Positions 46,121 through 57,315 of a DNA stretch of 64,000 nucleotides are shown here, piece by piece. The stretch's first letter is position 1. Each line of letters starts with the position of its first letter. The notes below the pieces were generated by a model that searched no databases, had not been told where the DNA came from, and saw only the letters and a program-made list of their open reading frames with translations. Source of the stretch: Rhyzopertha dominica (Eukaryota; Arthropoda; Insecta; Coleoptera; Bostrichidae); the NCBI GenBank assembly GCA_025024175.1, contig QCXZ01000137.1:66836680-66900679 (forward strand), in the 5' to 3' direction. The position numbers and the translations under genes were made by a program.

Positions 46121-47329
46121 CTTGAAAAATGCCAATCCTCTTATAATTCAATAACATCTGAAAATTTTTTAGAGAAGTTATAGGTTTTTCCTACATAAGA
46201 CTTCATACAATTAACACAAAATTGATTAATCCCATCAAGTTTTTTTTAAATCTCACAAAATCTTTTCGCACAAAATTGTAACACAGTTCAGTAATTTTTC
46301 TATTTGTTGTTCTCAAGGATCTGGAGACGAATATTACCTTGAGACTAGAGAGCAATAACTATTATTTGTGAAGAAATTATTCATGTAGCACATTTTCTAG
46401 GTATGTCAACGCCCAGTGGTTGATGGTCCAAACTACTAAAAACAGTTCCTTCGCCAATGGTATGTATCACATCTCTGGGTGTGCCGGACCTTGACCTTCT
46501 TTAATTTGTTCGACTGACCACACTGCTAATGTATTTGATGCTATGCCAAATTCTTCTCATTCCTAATTTTCTTTAAATGGAAAGGTATTTACTATATGAG
46601 ATTCGAAAATAGAATGGCAGAGTTACATATATTAAAGCAAATAACGAATTCCTGACATATTTGACGAAATCAAGTTTCTTTTTTATGTCCAAAACACTGC
46701 TACTTTCAAGCTTGAAGAACAGGAGAAAATTTGCATATAAATAGGTCGGTTTAGTTAAATTTACCTCTCAGTCAAAGTTGATATTAATAGAAATATAAGG
46801 TATCAAAGTTAAGAATATAAATTAAATTTCTTTAATACGTTTAAATTACTTCGAGACACTTGCAACGATCGGGACATCTTTAAATAGTAAAAACTTTTGG
46901 CTATATATAATACGAGTATATTCCTTTTACTACCATTTCTATATAAAAATGGTATACCTTAGTGACATCGCTTTACGAGGATACAAGGAACGTTAATCTT
47001 GCCAGTCGTTTTACAATTTGAAATATTACTTAGTAAATTGGATAAAACACAATGTGCCTAATTGGAACAAGTCACAACACCCTTAATTAATGATTCCTTT
47101 AATCATCGAACTGGTCAATTGTGTTTCGTAAAATGTCACCTTCTGACGTGCAAAATATTACTACGTGAATGGTTTCCTAGCAACGACATCGCACTTATAG
47201 CATGAGGTTTTATTTTTTTCTTTTTATTGTCTAAATAGCGATGTAAATATTATTATCTTATTTATTTATAATACTATAATATACGTTCTATAACAATATT
47301 TAACGCAAATGTTATAATAAGCAGCAACC
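46121..47329. other. No recognisable feature
   Basis: AT-rich sequence; may hold further decayed PLE text. Confidence 0.4.
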
Positions 47330-48140
47330 ATTTGACACTCACCGAGAGTGCTGCGAAACAATAATCAAATAGATTACCAACTTGCAACCATTTAAGCTTT
47401 ATAATGTATTGGTTATCAAACCTTTTCAGCCTAAAAATAAATCTGCAACAGTTATATTCTTAATTTTCTGAAGCCTATATTTATAACTAGCAACTAAGCA
47501 AGGGCAATACACAACAATACAATAAAGTAGGTACGACAAAACAAGAGACTTACATAGTTTCTTACGCAGCTTAAAATTTAAAACTATATAATTTGAATAC
47601 AGGAATTATGCACCTAACCTGAGATTTAAAGCGAGCATTACTATCTATGACAAGACTCTTTAGCCATCAGCAACAGCTAACTTATTATTATTTATATGTA
47701 CATTTATATTTTGCTAAATGAAATCCTTATGGACTTTAGGTGCAAAACAGATTATATTACTAATGTCACTGTAAGGTAGGGCCAAGAATGGACTCCTGAG
47801 GCTCCCCTGAGATTATATGACCCAACCTGGAACCCTATTATTCAGCACAACTTGTTGACGTCTGTCTATCAGATACGGTTGAAAGAAAGAAGCTGATATA
47901 TCATCAAAGCCATAGATAATTTACAAAGAAGCACATGATCAAGTGTTCTAACTGCCTTTAAATGATCAATACTTAGAATACAGTTATCCTCTAAATTAGC
48001 CAGCAGAGTAGTGGTTCTGCAAATAGAGCGAAATCCTAATTGCTTGCCAGGGAGAGTGCCAATGTATTCATACATCTGCTTAAACACCAACTTTTCACTT
48101 GGATGAAGTCTTAAAATCAGACGTGCAATTGAATTCCTTA
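47330..48140 (-). pseudogene. Non-LTR retrotransposon RT fragment
   Basis: From high to low coordinate: FKQMYEYIGTLPGKQLGFRS, TTTLLANLEDN, LDHVLLCKL (RT motif A neighbourhood, where FDxVDHxxL is expected), QTDVNKLC (decayed RQQVV), then RLGA, LNFKLRKKLCKSLVLSYLLY and NCCRFIFRLKRFDNQYIIKL followed by KWLQVGNLFDYCFA. The order is that of a jockey/CR1-like LINE RT from motif 2 to the C-terminal tail. The catalytic YADD is deleted. The 5' side ends shortly before the mariner at 48.18 kb. Confidence 0.7.
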
Positions 48141-48182
48141 GTCTTTGGAAGGGGGCGAATTAATAAGAATCCTCAGGGCAGA

Positions 48183-49521
48183 TACGAGGCATGTTTTTTA
48201 AGTAAGTACCGTTTTGCGATTCCGCCGCCGCAGCGCTACGGTCGGCGTTCCGCGCATGCGCGCTGGTTACCTACATCTCTTGTCTACGCACTGACGCCAC
48301 TACAGTTTGATTCTTCATTGTAGACGTTGTTTACTGAGTGTTTAAGATGCCTCCGACAATCGTGAGTCCCGCCGATTGTGAAGTATGGGCTGTTATACGA
48401 TTTCTTAGTGCTAAAGGCGTAAAACCGATCGATATTCATCGTGAGATCTGTGAAGTTTACGGACAAAACATTATGAGTGATGGAATGGTAAGGAAATTGG
48501 TGAGAGCATTTAAAGATGGCCGCACAAATGTGCATGATGAAGAACGGAGTGGGCGTCCTTCGGTCGTTAATGAAGATTTGGTGCAGAAAGTGAACGAAAA
48601 GGTGAGAAAAAACAGACGCTTTACAATTTCATCATTGTGCGACTGCTTTCCTCAATATTCTCGTAGTGTTTTGTATCGCATTGTGACCGAGAACTTGAAT
48701 TACCGGAAATTGATTGTGTTCACGTTGGGTTCCGAAAATGTTGACGGATTTGCACAAAACCCAACGTTTAGGCAGTGCATTGACTTTCCTTGAGCGGTAC
48801 CACAATGAAGGTGAAGATTTTTTAGACCAAATTGTTACTGGTGACGAAACATGGGTGGCCTACGTCACACCAGAATCGAAACAACAATCCATGGAATGGC
48901 GACATTCATCATCACCCAAAAAAGTGAAGTTTAAGCAAACAATTTCTGCCCGGAAAATCACGTGCACAGTTTTTTGGGACAGAAAAGGAGTATTGCTAGT
49001 GGAGTTTCTGCCTCGTAATGAGACAATCAATGCAGCTTCTTATTGTAAGACATTGAACAATCTGCGTCGTGCAATCCAGAACAAAAGACGTGGCAAGTTG
49101 AGTAAGGGTATCGTTTTGCTGCATGACAATGCCCGTCCACATGTGGCTAATCGGACCAAAGATCTCATCAAATCTTTTAAATGGGAAACTCTAGATCGTC
49201 CTCCATACAGCCCTGATCTGGCGCCCAGCGACTACCATTTGTTCCTGCACTTGAAGAAACACCTGGGTGGTCAGCGTCTTCTAGACGATAACGAAGTCGA
49301 AACATTTGTGATACAGTGGTTAACAAGTCAGGCGGCAGAATTTTATGAGGAGGGTATTCAAAAACTGGTGCCACGTTATGACAAGTGCCTCAATATTCAC
49401 GGAAATTATGTAGAAAAGTAGATTAAGGTACAGGCTTTCATGTAAGATAAAATTATTGCGATATCTTTGCACGTCTTTTTTTAATTCCAAAACGGTACTT
49501 ACTTAAAAAACATGCCTCGTA
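48183..49521 (+). mobile_element. Complete mariner element with TIRs
   Basis: Perfect terminal inverted repeats of about 32 bases: CGAGGCATGTTTTTTAAG... from 48185 and its inverse ...CTTAAAAAACATGCCTCG ending at 49519. TA on each side (48183-48184 and 49520-49521) is the canonical mariner target duplication. The 1335-bp body and one transposase gene are standard for the family. The near-perfect ends and long open frames indicate a young insertion. Confidence 0.95.
48347..49421 (+). pseudogene. Mariner transposase, one 4-bp frameshift
   Basis: The start MPPTIVSPADCEV lies 165 bases inside the element. The paired-like HTH domain includes AVIRFLSAKGVKPIDIHREI and SDGMVRKLVRAF. The frame then breaks at a tandem ATTG duplication (48709-48712 and 48713-48716) after NYRKL. 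Translation resumes in the next frame with CSRWVPKML. The catalytic aspartates are D in GDETW (48843), D in LHDNARPH (49125) and D in PSDYHLF (49230). The spacing is 93 and 34 residues, the D,D34D signature. The frame ends KCLNIHGNYVEK. No other lesion was seen, so the copy is dead by a single small duplication. The best guess is a subfamily widespread in insects. Confidence 0.9.
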
Positions 49522-50094
49522 CTTTGTTCAAAGCAGCATATTGTAATGTGCACAATGTATTTGCAAACTACGGGACAAAATAAACTCAAAAATTTAGCAG
49601 ACAATCGTAAGTAATCTAAGTAACTGGTGGCAGTCAGATATCGTTCGAAAAAAATAAAGCTTACACATTTAATTTGCGTGTTCACTATGACACTCTTTTT
49701 TAAATGGAATCTCTGCTTTGTAGCGATTTTACTCAACAAGGTTAGGTTTTAGTCACAGCGTAACATTAACTCCTAACGAAAGTGCATTTTACGGTCTAGG
49801 TCATTGTTATTCCCACTTTGTTGGGAGACACTTAGTAGAAGACTTGAGTCACGTTGAGATTTAGAGCTGGTTCAGCTTCAAGTACCTAACATGTTTAATT
49901 TGACTCCGCCACCTATTTGAGATCGACATTTATGCGGCAGATCTTTAACAGTTTCAATTTTTTTTTAATTTGGCAACCAATTTAATTATTGTAGATCTGG
50001 TTATAGGGGTGCTATTTGGGTATACTTAGTTGTATGGAGTGGGTTGGTTTGGTTCGCCAAGACCGAAGAAAGCGTGAATGACGAAATGAAACAC
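49522..50094. other. No recognisable feature
   Basis: May contain the 5' continuation of the minus-strand LINE interrupted by the mariner, but no motif is readable. Confidence 0.35.
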
Positions 50095-50430
50095 AAAGAC
50101 AACGCTGATCGATTCTTTTGACTGTGACGGTATTGTACACAGAGAATTTGTTCCCGCAGGCACTATAGTGAATTCTCGGTACTATTTGGTTGTCGTTGTC
50201 ATGGATCGGTTGTGTAAGAGAATTCAGCGAGTCCGTCTGGAACGATGGTAGTAGAGAGATTTCTTCTTGCTGCACAACAATGCGCCCACCCACACCGCAG
50301 GAACTGTAGTGCAGTTTCTAACAAAAAAAACAAGTGCCAGTTCTCTGTTACCCGACGTACTCACCAGATTTGGCACCAAATCACTTTTTAATTGCCGAAA
50401 ATCAAACTTCAGATACGTCTGCAGCCTATC
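50095..50430 (+). pseudogene. Mariner transposase fragment (second subfamily)
   Basis: With frame changes: DCDGIVHREFVPAGTIVNSR followed by YYLVVV, then MDRLCKRIQRVRLE, then LLHNNAPTHTAGTVVQFLTK, and a decayed YSPDLAPNHFLI and PKIKLQ. These match the mariner text from GxVHxEFVPxGQTVN to the third catalytic segment. The second catalytic aspartate is N (HNNA) and the third is N (PNHF), so no active site remains. Confidence 0.65.
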
Positions 50431-51159
50431 TTATTCTTGCTAATTCCGATAAACGTGCCATTATACTAAAAATTAATGTATCAAAGTTATTATCTTTATT
50501 CTGATTTCTATTTTACTTAAACTTAAAATCGAAATATGTTTTGCAAACCCAAACAAAATTTATTTACTTATTTTTAAATGTCTTACCAGCATGTTCTTTT
50601 GAATTATGAATCAGGACAATATCAAGCCGAAACTAATAGCATAGTACCTGCTTGAGTTTCAGTTTTAAATATGTGACATTTTCTCAGCAAAACATTTTGC
50701 ATCGTCTAGCCAATACAAAGAACTATTAAAAAGAAAAGAAGAAACACAGTGTTACTGTGTTGGAAACCAATGACGTCATAATACGATTTTGCACGTCGAA
50801 AAAAAAGCAGTGACCTGTCCAAACATTTATTATTGAATGAAGCAGTTATGTATTTTGTTCGAAACTTTTGCATCAGGCTGTATCTACTGATAATAAAATT
50901 AATTCAATAGAAATGTAAATTAGTATGCAAAAATGCGTTTCTCTCCTAAACGGTATGTTGGACAAGATAACAAGATCGTTGATTTGCTTGTTAATGTGGC
51001 AGAGGATTTTTTTGAGATTACATGAGCTGAATCTTTTCTACGTCAGCATTTTTGTAAAGTTGCATATAGCTGCAGACTACATATATCAGTATTTAAAAGC
51101 AGATGACGCAGAATCGATTACTGGATTTCGTTTTGCTTTCTGGTGAGTAGTTAATTTAG
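50431..51159. other. No recognisable feature
   Basis: AT-rich sequence; the frame at 50925-51146 has no recognisable domain. Confidence 0.4.
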
Positions 51160-51330
51160 ATNAAAATTGAGGAGCTTTTTTAAGTCGATGTAGTGCAGTA
51201 TGTCATGGTCTACCAAATTAAAGACCGTCGAAAACTCCAACATAAAAGCCTGGCATTTTTTAGAATCCATTTCGGCTGGGTTTAAAAAAATCTGTCTTGG
51301 AATAGAAATATACAGAAACATACTTGAAAA
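51160..51330 (-). pseudogene. LINE RT motif A remnant
   Basis: The minus-strand frame reads SKKCQAFMLEFSTVFNLVDH followed by DIL, a decayed form of the LDFSKAFDxVDHDIL motif A of non-LTR reverse transcriptases; the first catalytic Asp is Glu here. Only this block is preserved. It lies about 400 bases upstream of the lipocalin first exon. Confidence 0.5.
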
Positions 51331-51724
51331 TACTGTTTCACCTAAACGATATGCAAATTTAATCATATAAATATTGTGACAGTAGTGTGGAAAAGACAAA
51401 AAGGAACCCTTTCTTTATCGTTATTTTATAATACGATGTTAGCCTAGCAAGGTATTTCAAGTCTCGATGTAAATTATGTAATTTTACTAGTTTTACTGCC
51501 CTCGCATCAGTTTATCTGTGAAATTCAATACATCATTTCGCTTTACATTAAGGTCAATAATTATGCAAACACTTGGCGAATGTTGTACGCTGTCGGTCCA
51601 ACTTGTATTTATTATATGACGTTCAATTAGTCAAAAGCAAACGCCTACTACGATTTGATAACGAACTTCCTCAAATAGTAAGAGTGCGATAAACAGTTAG
51701 TCTGAATTTGGAAGCACGGCAGAT

Positions 51725-51856
51725 ATGAGGCTCGTACTGCTCAAAATGTGTTTGGCCTCAATGGCACTAATGACGTCCGGCCAGTACCGAAAAAAGGTCG
51801 ACGATAAAATTAAGTGTCCCAAAGTGAAGGCTATCAGAAATTTTGATTTAGAACAG
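51725..51856 (+). CDS. Lipocalin (apolipoprotein D-like), exon 1
   Basis: The 44-codon first coding exon. ATG 51725 opens a signal peptide (MRLVLLKMCLASMALMTSGQ, hydrophobic core and small residues before the likely cleavage at SGQ). The mature start has K/R residues, then KCPKVKAIRNFDLEQ. The C-P-K-V and N-F-D pattern is the N-terminal part of apolipoprotein D/Lazarillo-type lipocalins, secreted carriers of small hydrophobic ligands. The exon ends in a clean donor, CAG|GTAACG, phase 0. The next coding exon is 10.3 kb downstream (62195) and continues ILGTWYV, exactly where the lipocalin G-x-W motif is due. A possible initiator lies near 51696 (ACAGTTAG); no TATA box is evident. Confidence 0.8.
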
Positions 51857-52005
51857 GTAACGATAAGTTGAAGCATGTTTTGCAAGTTATATATGAAAAT
51901 ATTGAGTTATGTTAAAGTTTCAATGTACAAGAAAACCTGCATGACTAATGTTAGTAACAAAAATGGGGTATAATGCAATACAAACTTATTGAGTACATAT
52001 TCAAG

Positions 52006-52812
52006 GTGTCCCGTTTTATGTGGGTAAACTCTCGGAATCTGAAAACTGGTGCAAAAATAACACCATTTTACAGAATAACTTTTTTTTTTAAATAACGCCC
52101 ACCTACTGAGATATTAACATTGGGGGAAGAGAAACAGTTTTTCAAAAATAGCTCTTAAACGAATTGATATAATTACATCAAATTTTGGCTATTATTATTT
52201 GAAGTGGAAGGCGTTAAAGTGATGACCACATTTTTTTAATAAATGTTTTGGGGGGACCGGGAGGCGGCCAACACTCCACATTTTGACCCTTAACTTTAAA
52301 ACAGTCAAGTAATTTCAAAAATATGTTTTTTTTAATCTGTGGGCCTTGTAAACAAAAAAAGATACGCATTGTTCATGCGGCTAAAATTTATCTTTTCCGA
52401 GAAAATTGCAGTTGAAAGTTAGCATTCACATTTTCACTGGCTTAACTAAATATTTTTTTAAATCAAATTGGACGTGATAAATAATAAAACTGTGTTAGAT
52501 GTTACTGTTACATTGACATTTAGACAAAATTTTGTATAAATTCTCAAATAATAACAATAATCCAATAATCATATAAATGAGTACGCTGATGGCATACTCA
52601 TTTATATGAATATTCCATTATTATTATTTCAGAATTTTTGCCACAAATAATGTAAAATATTGACCAAACCTCAATGTAACAGTGACATCAAACGCAGTTT
52701 TATTATTTATCATGTCCAATTTGATAAAAAAAAATATATATAGTTAAGCAGTGAAAATGTGAATCCTAACATTCAACTGCAATTTTCTGGGAAAGGGTCA
52801 ATTGCGGGACAC
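52006..52812. mobile_element. Foldback element, about 0.8 kb
   Basis: GTGTCCCG at the left and CGGGACAC at the right are inverse. A longer internal inverted repeat (52394 to about 52570 with about 52600 to 52795) shares GAAAATTGCAGTTGA, CACATTTTCACTG and TCATATAAATGAGTA around the centre near 52585. The left 390 bases beyond the inner repeat are unpaired, so the element is asymmetric. No coding content is visible. It lies in the first 150 bases of lipocalin intron 1. Confidence 0.55.
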
Positions 52813-53924
52813 TATGTATACACTACAATGAATTAACAGTGAGGTAAAACTAAATCACTCAATTATAAAGTACTTTTGTTAATGTCCCGAACATCTACAA
52901 AAATAGTTTGCTTCTAAAAAATATTTGATACCGTATTTTATTTATTTTCAAGTTACATATGCAACATACAATAACAATTATGTTGTTTTCAAAGGTATAA
53001 TATCAGTTACATAACTAGACAGTGAAAGAATCCTAATTTTTCCGTATCACTCATAACTTGTGTATTTGTTTATCTTTAAATCAACAAATGTTTTTATAAC
53101 TACATAATATACCCACATACCTTCTCTTCACAAAAGCTTATTTTGACAATTGAATAAATATTGCACAGAACATCTTTGTCCTCGCATTTTTCCAGGCTTG
53201 AGATTGACACTATTTTAGGTGTAAACTAGGCTTGTGAGATCTCGCAACGTCGGTGGCCATCTAACTCATCCAGTCTGAATAAATTTTGCTCAAAAATTCT
53301 CTAACTTGAGCTGGATAGTAAGATGGAGCTCCATCTTGTTGTTGTCTCATCAAACCCTGAAGAAATAGAGATCTCATGTGGTCAGTAATTATAAAAGAAT
53401 AAAAGAGATAGGTTAAGCTAAATAATTCCAGGCCAAACGTTTAAATGCGTAGTAATTAAATATAGTGTCACTATATTATTATAATGACAGTTACGTCTAT
53501 TAACAGCTGTGTCGGCAAAGAAAAGTCTCCTTCGCCTATTATCAAGGGCGTGCCGAGAAAATACTGACTCTTTTCTCAAAGTTGCCTGGAAATAACCTTT
53601 GATACATATGTGTTAAAAAAACTTATCGATGGTGAGTTTTCATGTAGGTATTTTAAGATCACAAATTGGTCATCTATAGAAATATTGTTTAAATGTGTTT
53701 TCGAAATCGGGCACATCAAGATGTTGCTAATATTCGTCTCTAATATCGTGATTACTAAATCTTGCTTTCTTTTAAAGATTGACAAAAAACCTATCTGGAT
53801 TGGTATTAGATTTCATAAAAGCTTTGGAAAGGAATGACCATTAAATTCTTTTGAGTAAAACAAAAAATTACAAGAATTAACAATATTAACAGTGATACAA
53901 CATTAATTAAGTATGCAATGCAAA
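52813..53924. other. No recognisable feature
   Basis: Intronic AT-rich sequence. The two overlapping frames at 53576-53837 show no motif I recognise but may belong to the decayed LINE that follows. Confidence 0.4.
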
Positions 53925-54156
53925 GTTGTTCAATATGCTGACGATACCATTTTGTTTCACTATGGTAATAAGAATTGAAAAATGCTGCTCATTAACAGAC
54001 TGGGACTAAACGAAAAAATTTTAAACTGACCCGTGAGATTATAATTAATAACGCAGTTATCGAAACCAGACTGTATTTATTTAGGCTTAGCATTTGAGTT
54101 TTGAGGAACACATAAATGCAGACAGCAACAAAATAAGGCAATCTAATCTACTGATA
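53925..54156 (+). pseudogene. LINE RT fragment interrupted by the Tc1 palindrome
   Basis: VVQYADDTILFHYGNKN gives the catalytic YADD motif C (near 53933-53950). After a frame change come IINNAVIETRL-like text and YLGLAF, the YLGVxLD position. It stops at the left end of the palindromic element. Sequence after 55830 (RAIQILNNKIKSLIFTS) fits the same LINE's later QKRAIRIL region, so the two parts were once contiguous. Confidence 0.55.
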
Positions 54157-54574
54157 TACAGTATATAGCGTGCAAAAAAAACCGGAAACCGAGTGAAATT
54201 TTTTTTGAACGTCGATAACTTGTGAATGAAGTTACCAATTGACACGGGGTTTTTTACTGTTTGATTCTCATTTTCTTGTTGACATTTCCAATAAATATCG
54301 TTGAGATTTTTTCAGTATATGAAAAGTTATGGTATCAGGTTTCAATGCATATCAAAATCTAACCCACCAAAATAACCGGACACTCACAAATTTATAGTAA
54401 AACAAAATTTATTTAAAGAACCACAAAATTAACATTTATCCGACACAACTATGGATTAATATTTAGTCGCAAAACTCTTTACGGCAATCACAGCAGCACA
54501 ACGGGACGGCACGGAGTCGACCAAACTGATGATTTTTTGAGGAGAATTTTCTTCTATTCCGCCTCCAGCGCTGT

Positions 54575-54960
54575 CATCAAGTCGTCCGCTTTCTTAAATT
54601 TTCAGACGCGGACGCGCTTTTCAAGCTCTTCCCACAAGTGCTCGATTGGATTGAGGTCCGGCGACTGTGCTGGGCACTGCACATTTTTTTGGTGACGTGC
54701 GGAAGCATAAACTCTTCCAATATCTTCCGATATTGGTTGACGTTCATCTTGCCGTCCACACGTCACAGCGGACCGACCAAGGCTGAAGCAGCCTGGAAGA
54801 TACACTATAGCATAGTTCACACTCTCAGAAATTTTTAGTAAAGATTACTATCGAATCATTACGTTTCCACCACCGTGCTTGATAGTGGAGACTTTATAAC
54901 GGTATTCGAAGCGTTTTCCGACCGGCCGGCGCACGTACCGAATGCCGTCCGAAGATACCA
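54575..54960 (-). pseudogene. Tc1 transposase half, left arm
   Basis: Minus-strand reading: a decayed VSSDGIRYVRRP, GGGNVMI, then DGKMNVNQYRKILEEFMLPH, then in another frame QCPAQSPDLNPIEHLWEELE followed by KRVRV. The segment between MLPH and PAQSPDLN lacks the FQQDNDPKHTS region with the second catalytic aspartate; the right arm has the same deletion, so the deletion came before the inversion. Confidence 0.75.
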
Positions 54961-55029
54961 AATAAAATTTACTCACATCCAACTACAAGATTTTCGAACC
55001 GGTTCGGATGGTCGAATTCTTGTGGTCGC

Positions 55030-55500
55030 ATGAGAGTAAATTTAATTTGGTATCTTCGGGCGGCATTCGGTTCGTGCGCCGGCCGGACGGAAAATGCTTC
55101 GACCACCCTTATCAAGTCCCCACTATTGAGCACGGTGATTTGGGGTAATCTTGTCTAGAAAATTCTGAAAATGTGAACTATGCTATAGTGTATTTTTCAG
55201 GCCGCTTCAGTGGTGACTTGGTCGGTCTGCTGAGACGTGTGGACGGCAAGATGAACGCCAACCAATATCGTTTGATATTGGAAGAGATTATGCTTCCGCA
55301 CGCCACCGAGAAAATGTGCAGTGCCCAGCACAGTCGCCGGACCTCAATCCGATCGAGCACTTGTGGGAAGAGCTAGGAAGGCGCGTTCGCGTCCGAAAAT
55401 TTAAGAAAGCGGACGACTTGATGGCAGCGCTGGAAGCGAAATAGAAGAAAATTGCTCTTAAGAAAATGATCAGTTTGGTCGACTCCGTTGTGCTGCTGTG
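55030..55500 (+). pseudogene. Tc1 transposase half, right arm
   Basis: Plus-strand counterpart of the left arm: LVSSGGIRFVRRP-like text, then DGKMNANQYRLILEEIMLPH, then AQSPDLNPIEHLWEELGRRV followed by RVRKFKKADDLMAALEA and MISLVDSVV. It shares the internal deletion of the second catalytic region. The third catalytic residue (E of IEHLWEE-type, or D of SPDLNP by subfamily) region is kept, but the protein cannot be functional. Confidence 0.75.
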
Positions 55501-56153
55501 ATTGCTGTAAAGGGTTATGCGACTAAATATTGATCCATAGTTCTGTCAGATAAATGTTAATTTTGTGGTTCTATAAATAAATTTTGTGTTTTACTAAATT
55601 TGTGAAAGTGTCCGTTTTTTTTTGCACGGTTAGATTTTGATATGCATTGAAACGTGATACCATAACTTTTCATACAGTGAAACAATCTCAACTATATTTA
55701 TTGGAAATGTTAACAAGAAAATAAGAATCAAACAGCAAAAAACCCCGTGTCAATTGGTAACTTCATTCACGAGTTATCCGACGTTCAAAAAAATTTCACT
55801 CAGTGTCCGATTTTTTTGCACGCTACTGTATAAAGCGAGCAATTCAAATTCTGAACAATAAAATTAAAAGTTTGATATTCACTTCCTATACAATGTTTTT
55901 CGAATCGACCCATAAATAATTTTGCCAGAAAGGGGGAGAGGCTGTTTCCAATGACTGTTCCTTAGTGTTGTTTGAAAAATTCATTGTTAATTTGGAAAGA
56001 GTTCTGGGATATGTATCAAGAAGTTAATTGTATATATTCTTGACATAAACATATGGCCCCCATCTAAAGAAATACAAAGAAATCACCAATAGAAAAATAA
56101 CATAGAACGCAGAACAAAGCAATAACACTCACACCCTCAGTCCATTTAATCTA

Positions 56154-56225
56154 GGAATTCCAAGATTAAAGTCGGAATTCCTAGTTTAAAGTCGGAATTC
56201 CAAGATTAAAGTTGGAATTCCGAGA
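56154..56225. repeat. 20-bp tandem repeat, about 3.5 copies
   Basis: Units of GAATTCCAAGATTAAAGTCG with small changes (CCTAGTT, AAGTTG, CCGAGATT). The same ATTAAAGTCGGAATT recurs just after the LINE 3' tail (60232-60246), so one unit is a candidate target-site duplication and the others lie at the LINE 5' end. Confidence 0.7.
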
Positions 56226-56260
56226 TTAGATTAGATTAGAGATTAGAGAGAGATGGCAAG

Positions 56261-57292
56261 ATGGCTCCGGCTGCTATGCACACGTGTGAGCCGAACTCTT
56301 GCAAAAGATGCAAGAAACCAGCAACAAATAGTATTGCGAAATGTGTAAATTGCTTATGTGTGTTCCATACTAGTTGTGCCCAGTTGTATAAGGGAATAAC
56401 AGTTATTGACGAAGCAACAGTGTCGTGTTGTGACAATGTTTTAAGTGATAACGAACTCACTGGTGATTACGAAGACCAAGAATTTTTGGACGCAATTAGT
56501 GAGTTGTCCACTAATAAGGCCATTGATATTCGCGTGTTTCATTTCGTAATTAAACAGAAAAATGCCCTAATCAAAGAATTGCATGGTAAAATCAATTTAT
56601 TGAACGAACAAATCGAATGGCTTAAAAACTCATCTTCCAATGTCACTAACCATGATAATAAGGAAAAAGAAACAACGATACCAGCAGTGACGGCTACGAT
56701 ATCGACATCAGCTGAGCCGGTAAATAATAACAAGGTGCCCATGGATAAACCTAAAAGAAATGTTCAAAATAAACATAGAGCGACTACGTCTGCACTTGGT
56801 GATGACGCTGAAACTTTTGCGGCAGTGGTGAACAAGGGGCGTTTGGTTGTCGAAAACGTCAACCCCAAGGTAACCACAGGAAAATTGCCAGAAGAAAAAT
56901 TACGGAAGGTTTCCGTGACTGCGGTGACGGGTGACAGGGAAACCAGCCAGGGATGGACCTCGGTAGCTGGAAAACCAAGGAGAAAATTGACAATTGTGGG
57001 CGAGCAACAACGGAACGGACAACTCCGATCGGCTCCAAAAATGCATCATTTGCATGTATATCGACTGCATCCTGACACAAAAATAAGTGACATCATAGAT
57101 TTCTTGAAAGCAGATTTTCCCGAAATTCAATGTGAAGCACTATCTTCCAAACATCCGGAAGAATATTCTTCATTCAAGGTTTCCGTTTATTCGACAAACA
57201 AAGCGAATGCTTTGGATCCATCCCTGTGGCCAAGTGGTGTCCATATTCGAGAGTTTTTTCAGAAGAAGCAACATGCAATGAAAACTTCATAG
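56261..57292 (+). CDS. LINE ORF1 protein, 343 residues
   Basis: The nucleic-acid-binding first ORF of the LINE. Residues 14-39 form a PHD/zinc-ribbon-like pattern: C14-x2-C17, C28-x2-C31, H36-x2-C39, with a further CC at about 56-57. Residues about 88-115 (ALIKELHGKINLLNEQIEWL) are a likely coiled coil for multimerisation. A basic, Ser/Thr-rich linker follows. The C-terminus (about 262-335: MHHLHVYRLHPDTKISDIID to FKVSVYSTNKANALDPSLWP) resembles the small RRM-like fold of CR1-group ORF1 proteins. The stop (57290) falls before the preferred ORF2 start, with overlap only if ORF2 begins at 57226. Confidence 0.8.
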   Translation: MAPAAMHTCEPNSCKRCKKPATNSIAKCVNCLCVFHTSCAQLYKGITVIDEATVSCCDNVLSDNELTGDYEDQEFLDAISELSTNKAIDIRVFHFVIKQKNALIKELHGKINLLNEQIEWLKNSSSNVTNHDNKEKETTIPAVTATISTSAEPVNNNKVPMDKPKRNVQNKHRATTSALGDDAETFAAVVNKGRLVVENVNPKVTTGKLPEEKLRKVSVTAVTGDRETSQGWTSVAGKPRRKLTIVGEQQRNGQLRSAPKMHHLHVYRLHPDTKISDIIDFLKADFPEIQCEALSSKHPEEYSSFKVSVYSTNKANALDPSLWPSGVHIREFFQKKQHAMKTS

Positions 57293-57315
57293 TTCCTAGA
57301 CAGGAGGACCTGAAG

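Larger units (their letters stand above)
54157..55830. mobile_element. Giant palindrome of two Tc1-like half elements
   Basis: The ends are TACAGTATATAGCGTGCAAA at the left and TTTGCACGCTACTGTA at the right. The whole 1674-bp unit is an imperfect inverted repeat folding near 55000 (CGAACCGGTTCG). Each arm, read from the centre outward, encodes the C-terminal half of a Tc1-type transposase: left arm on the minus strand, right arm on the plus strand. Arm mismatches and small indels show that the arms have diverged since the palindrome formed. TA flanks both ends. It sits inside a LINE remnant in the lipocalin intron. Confidence 0.85.

Noticed and set aside
50012..50293. 93-codon minus-strand frame
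   Set aside because: Antisense to a readable mariner fragment on the plus strand.
51697..51885. Minus-strand frame over lipocalin exon 1
   Set aside because: Antisense shadow of the real exon; the plus strand carries the signal peptide, motif and donor site.
54602..54838. Overlapping frames on both strands of the Tc1 palindrome
   Set aside because: They arise from the inverted duplication; only the C-terminal transposase reading is meaningful.
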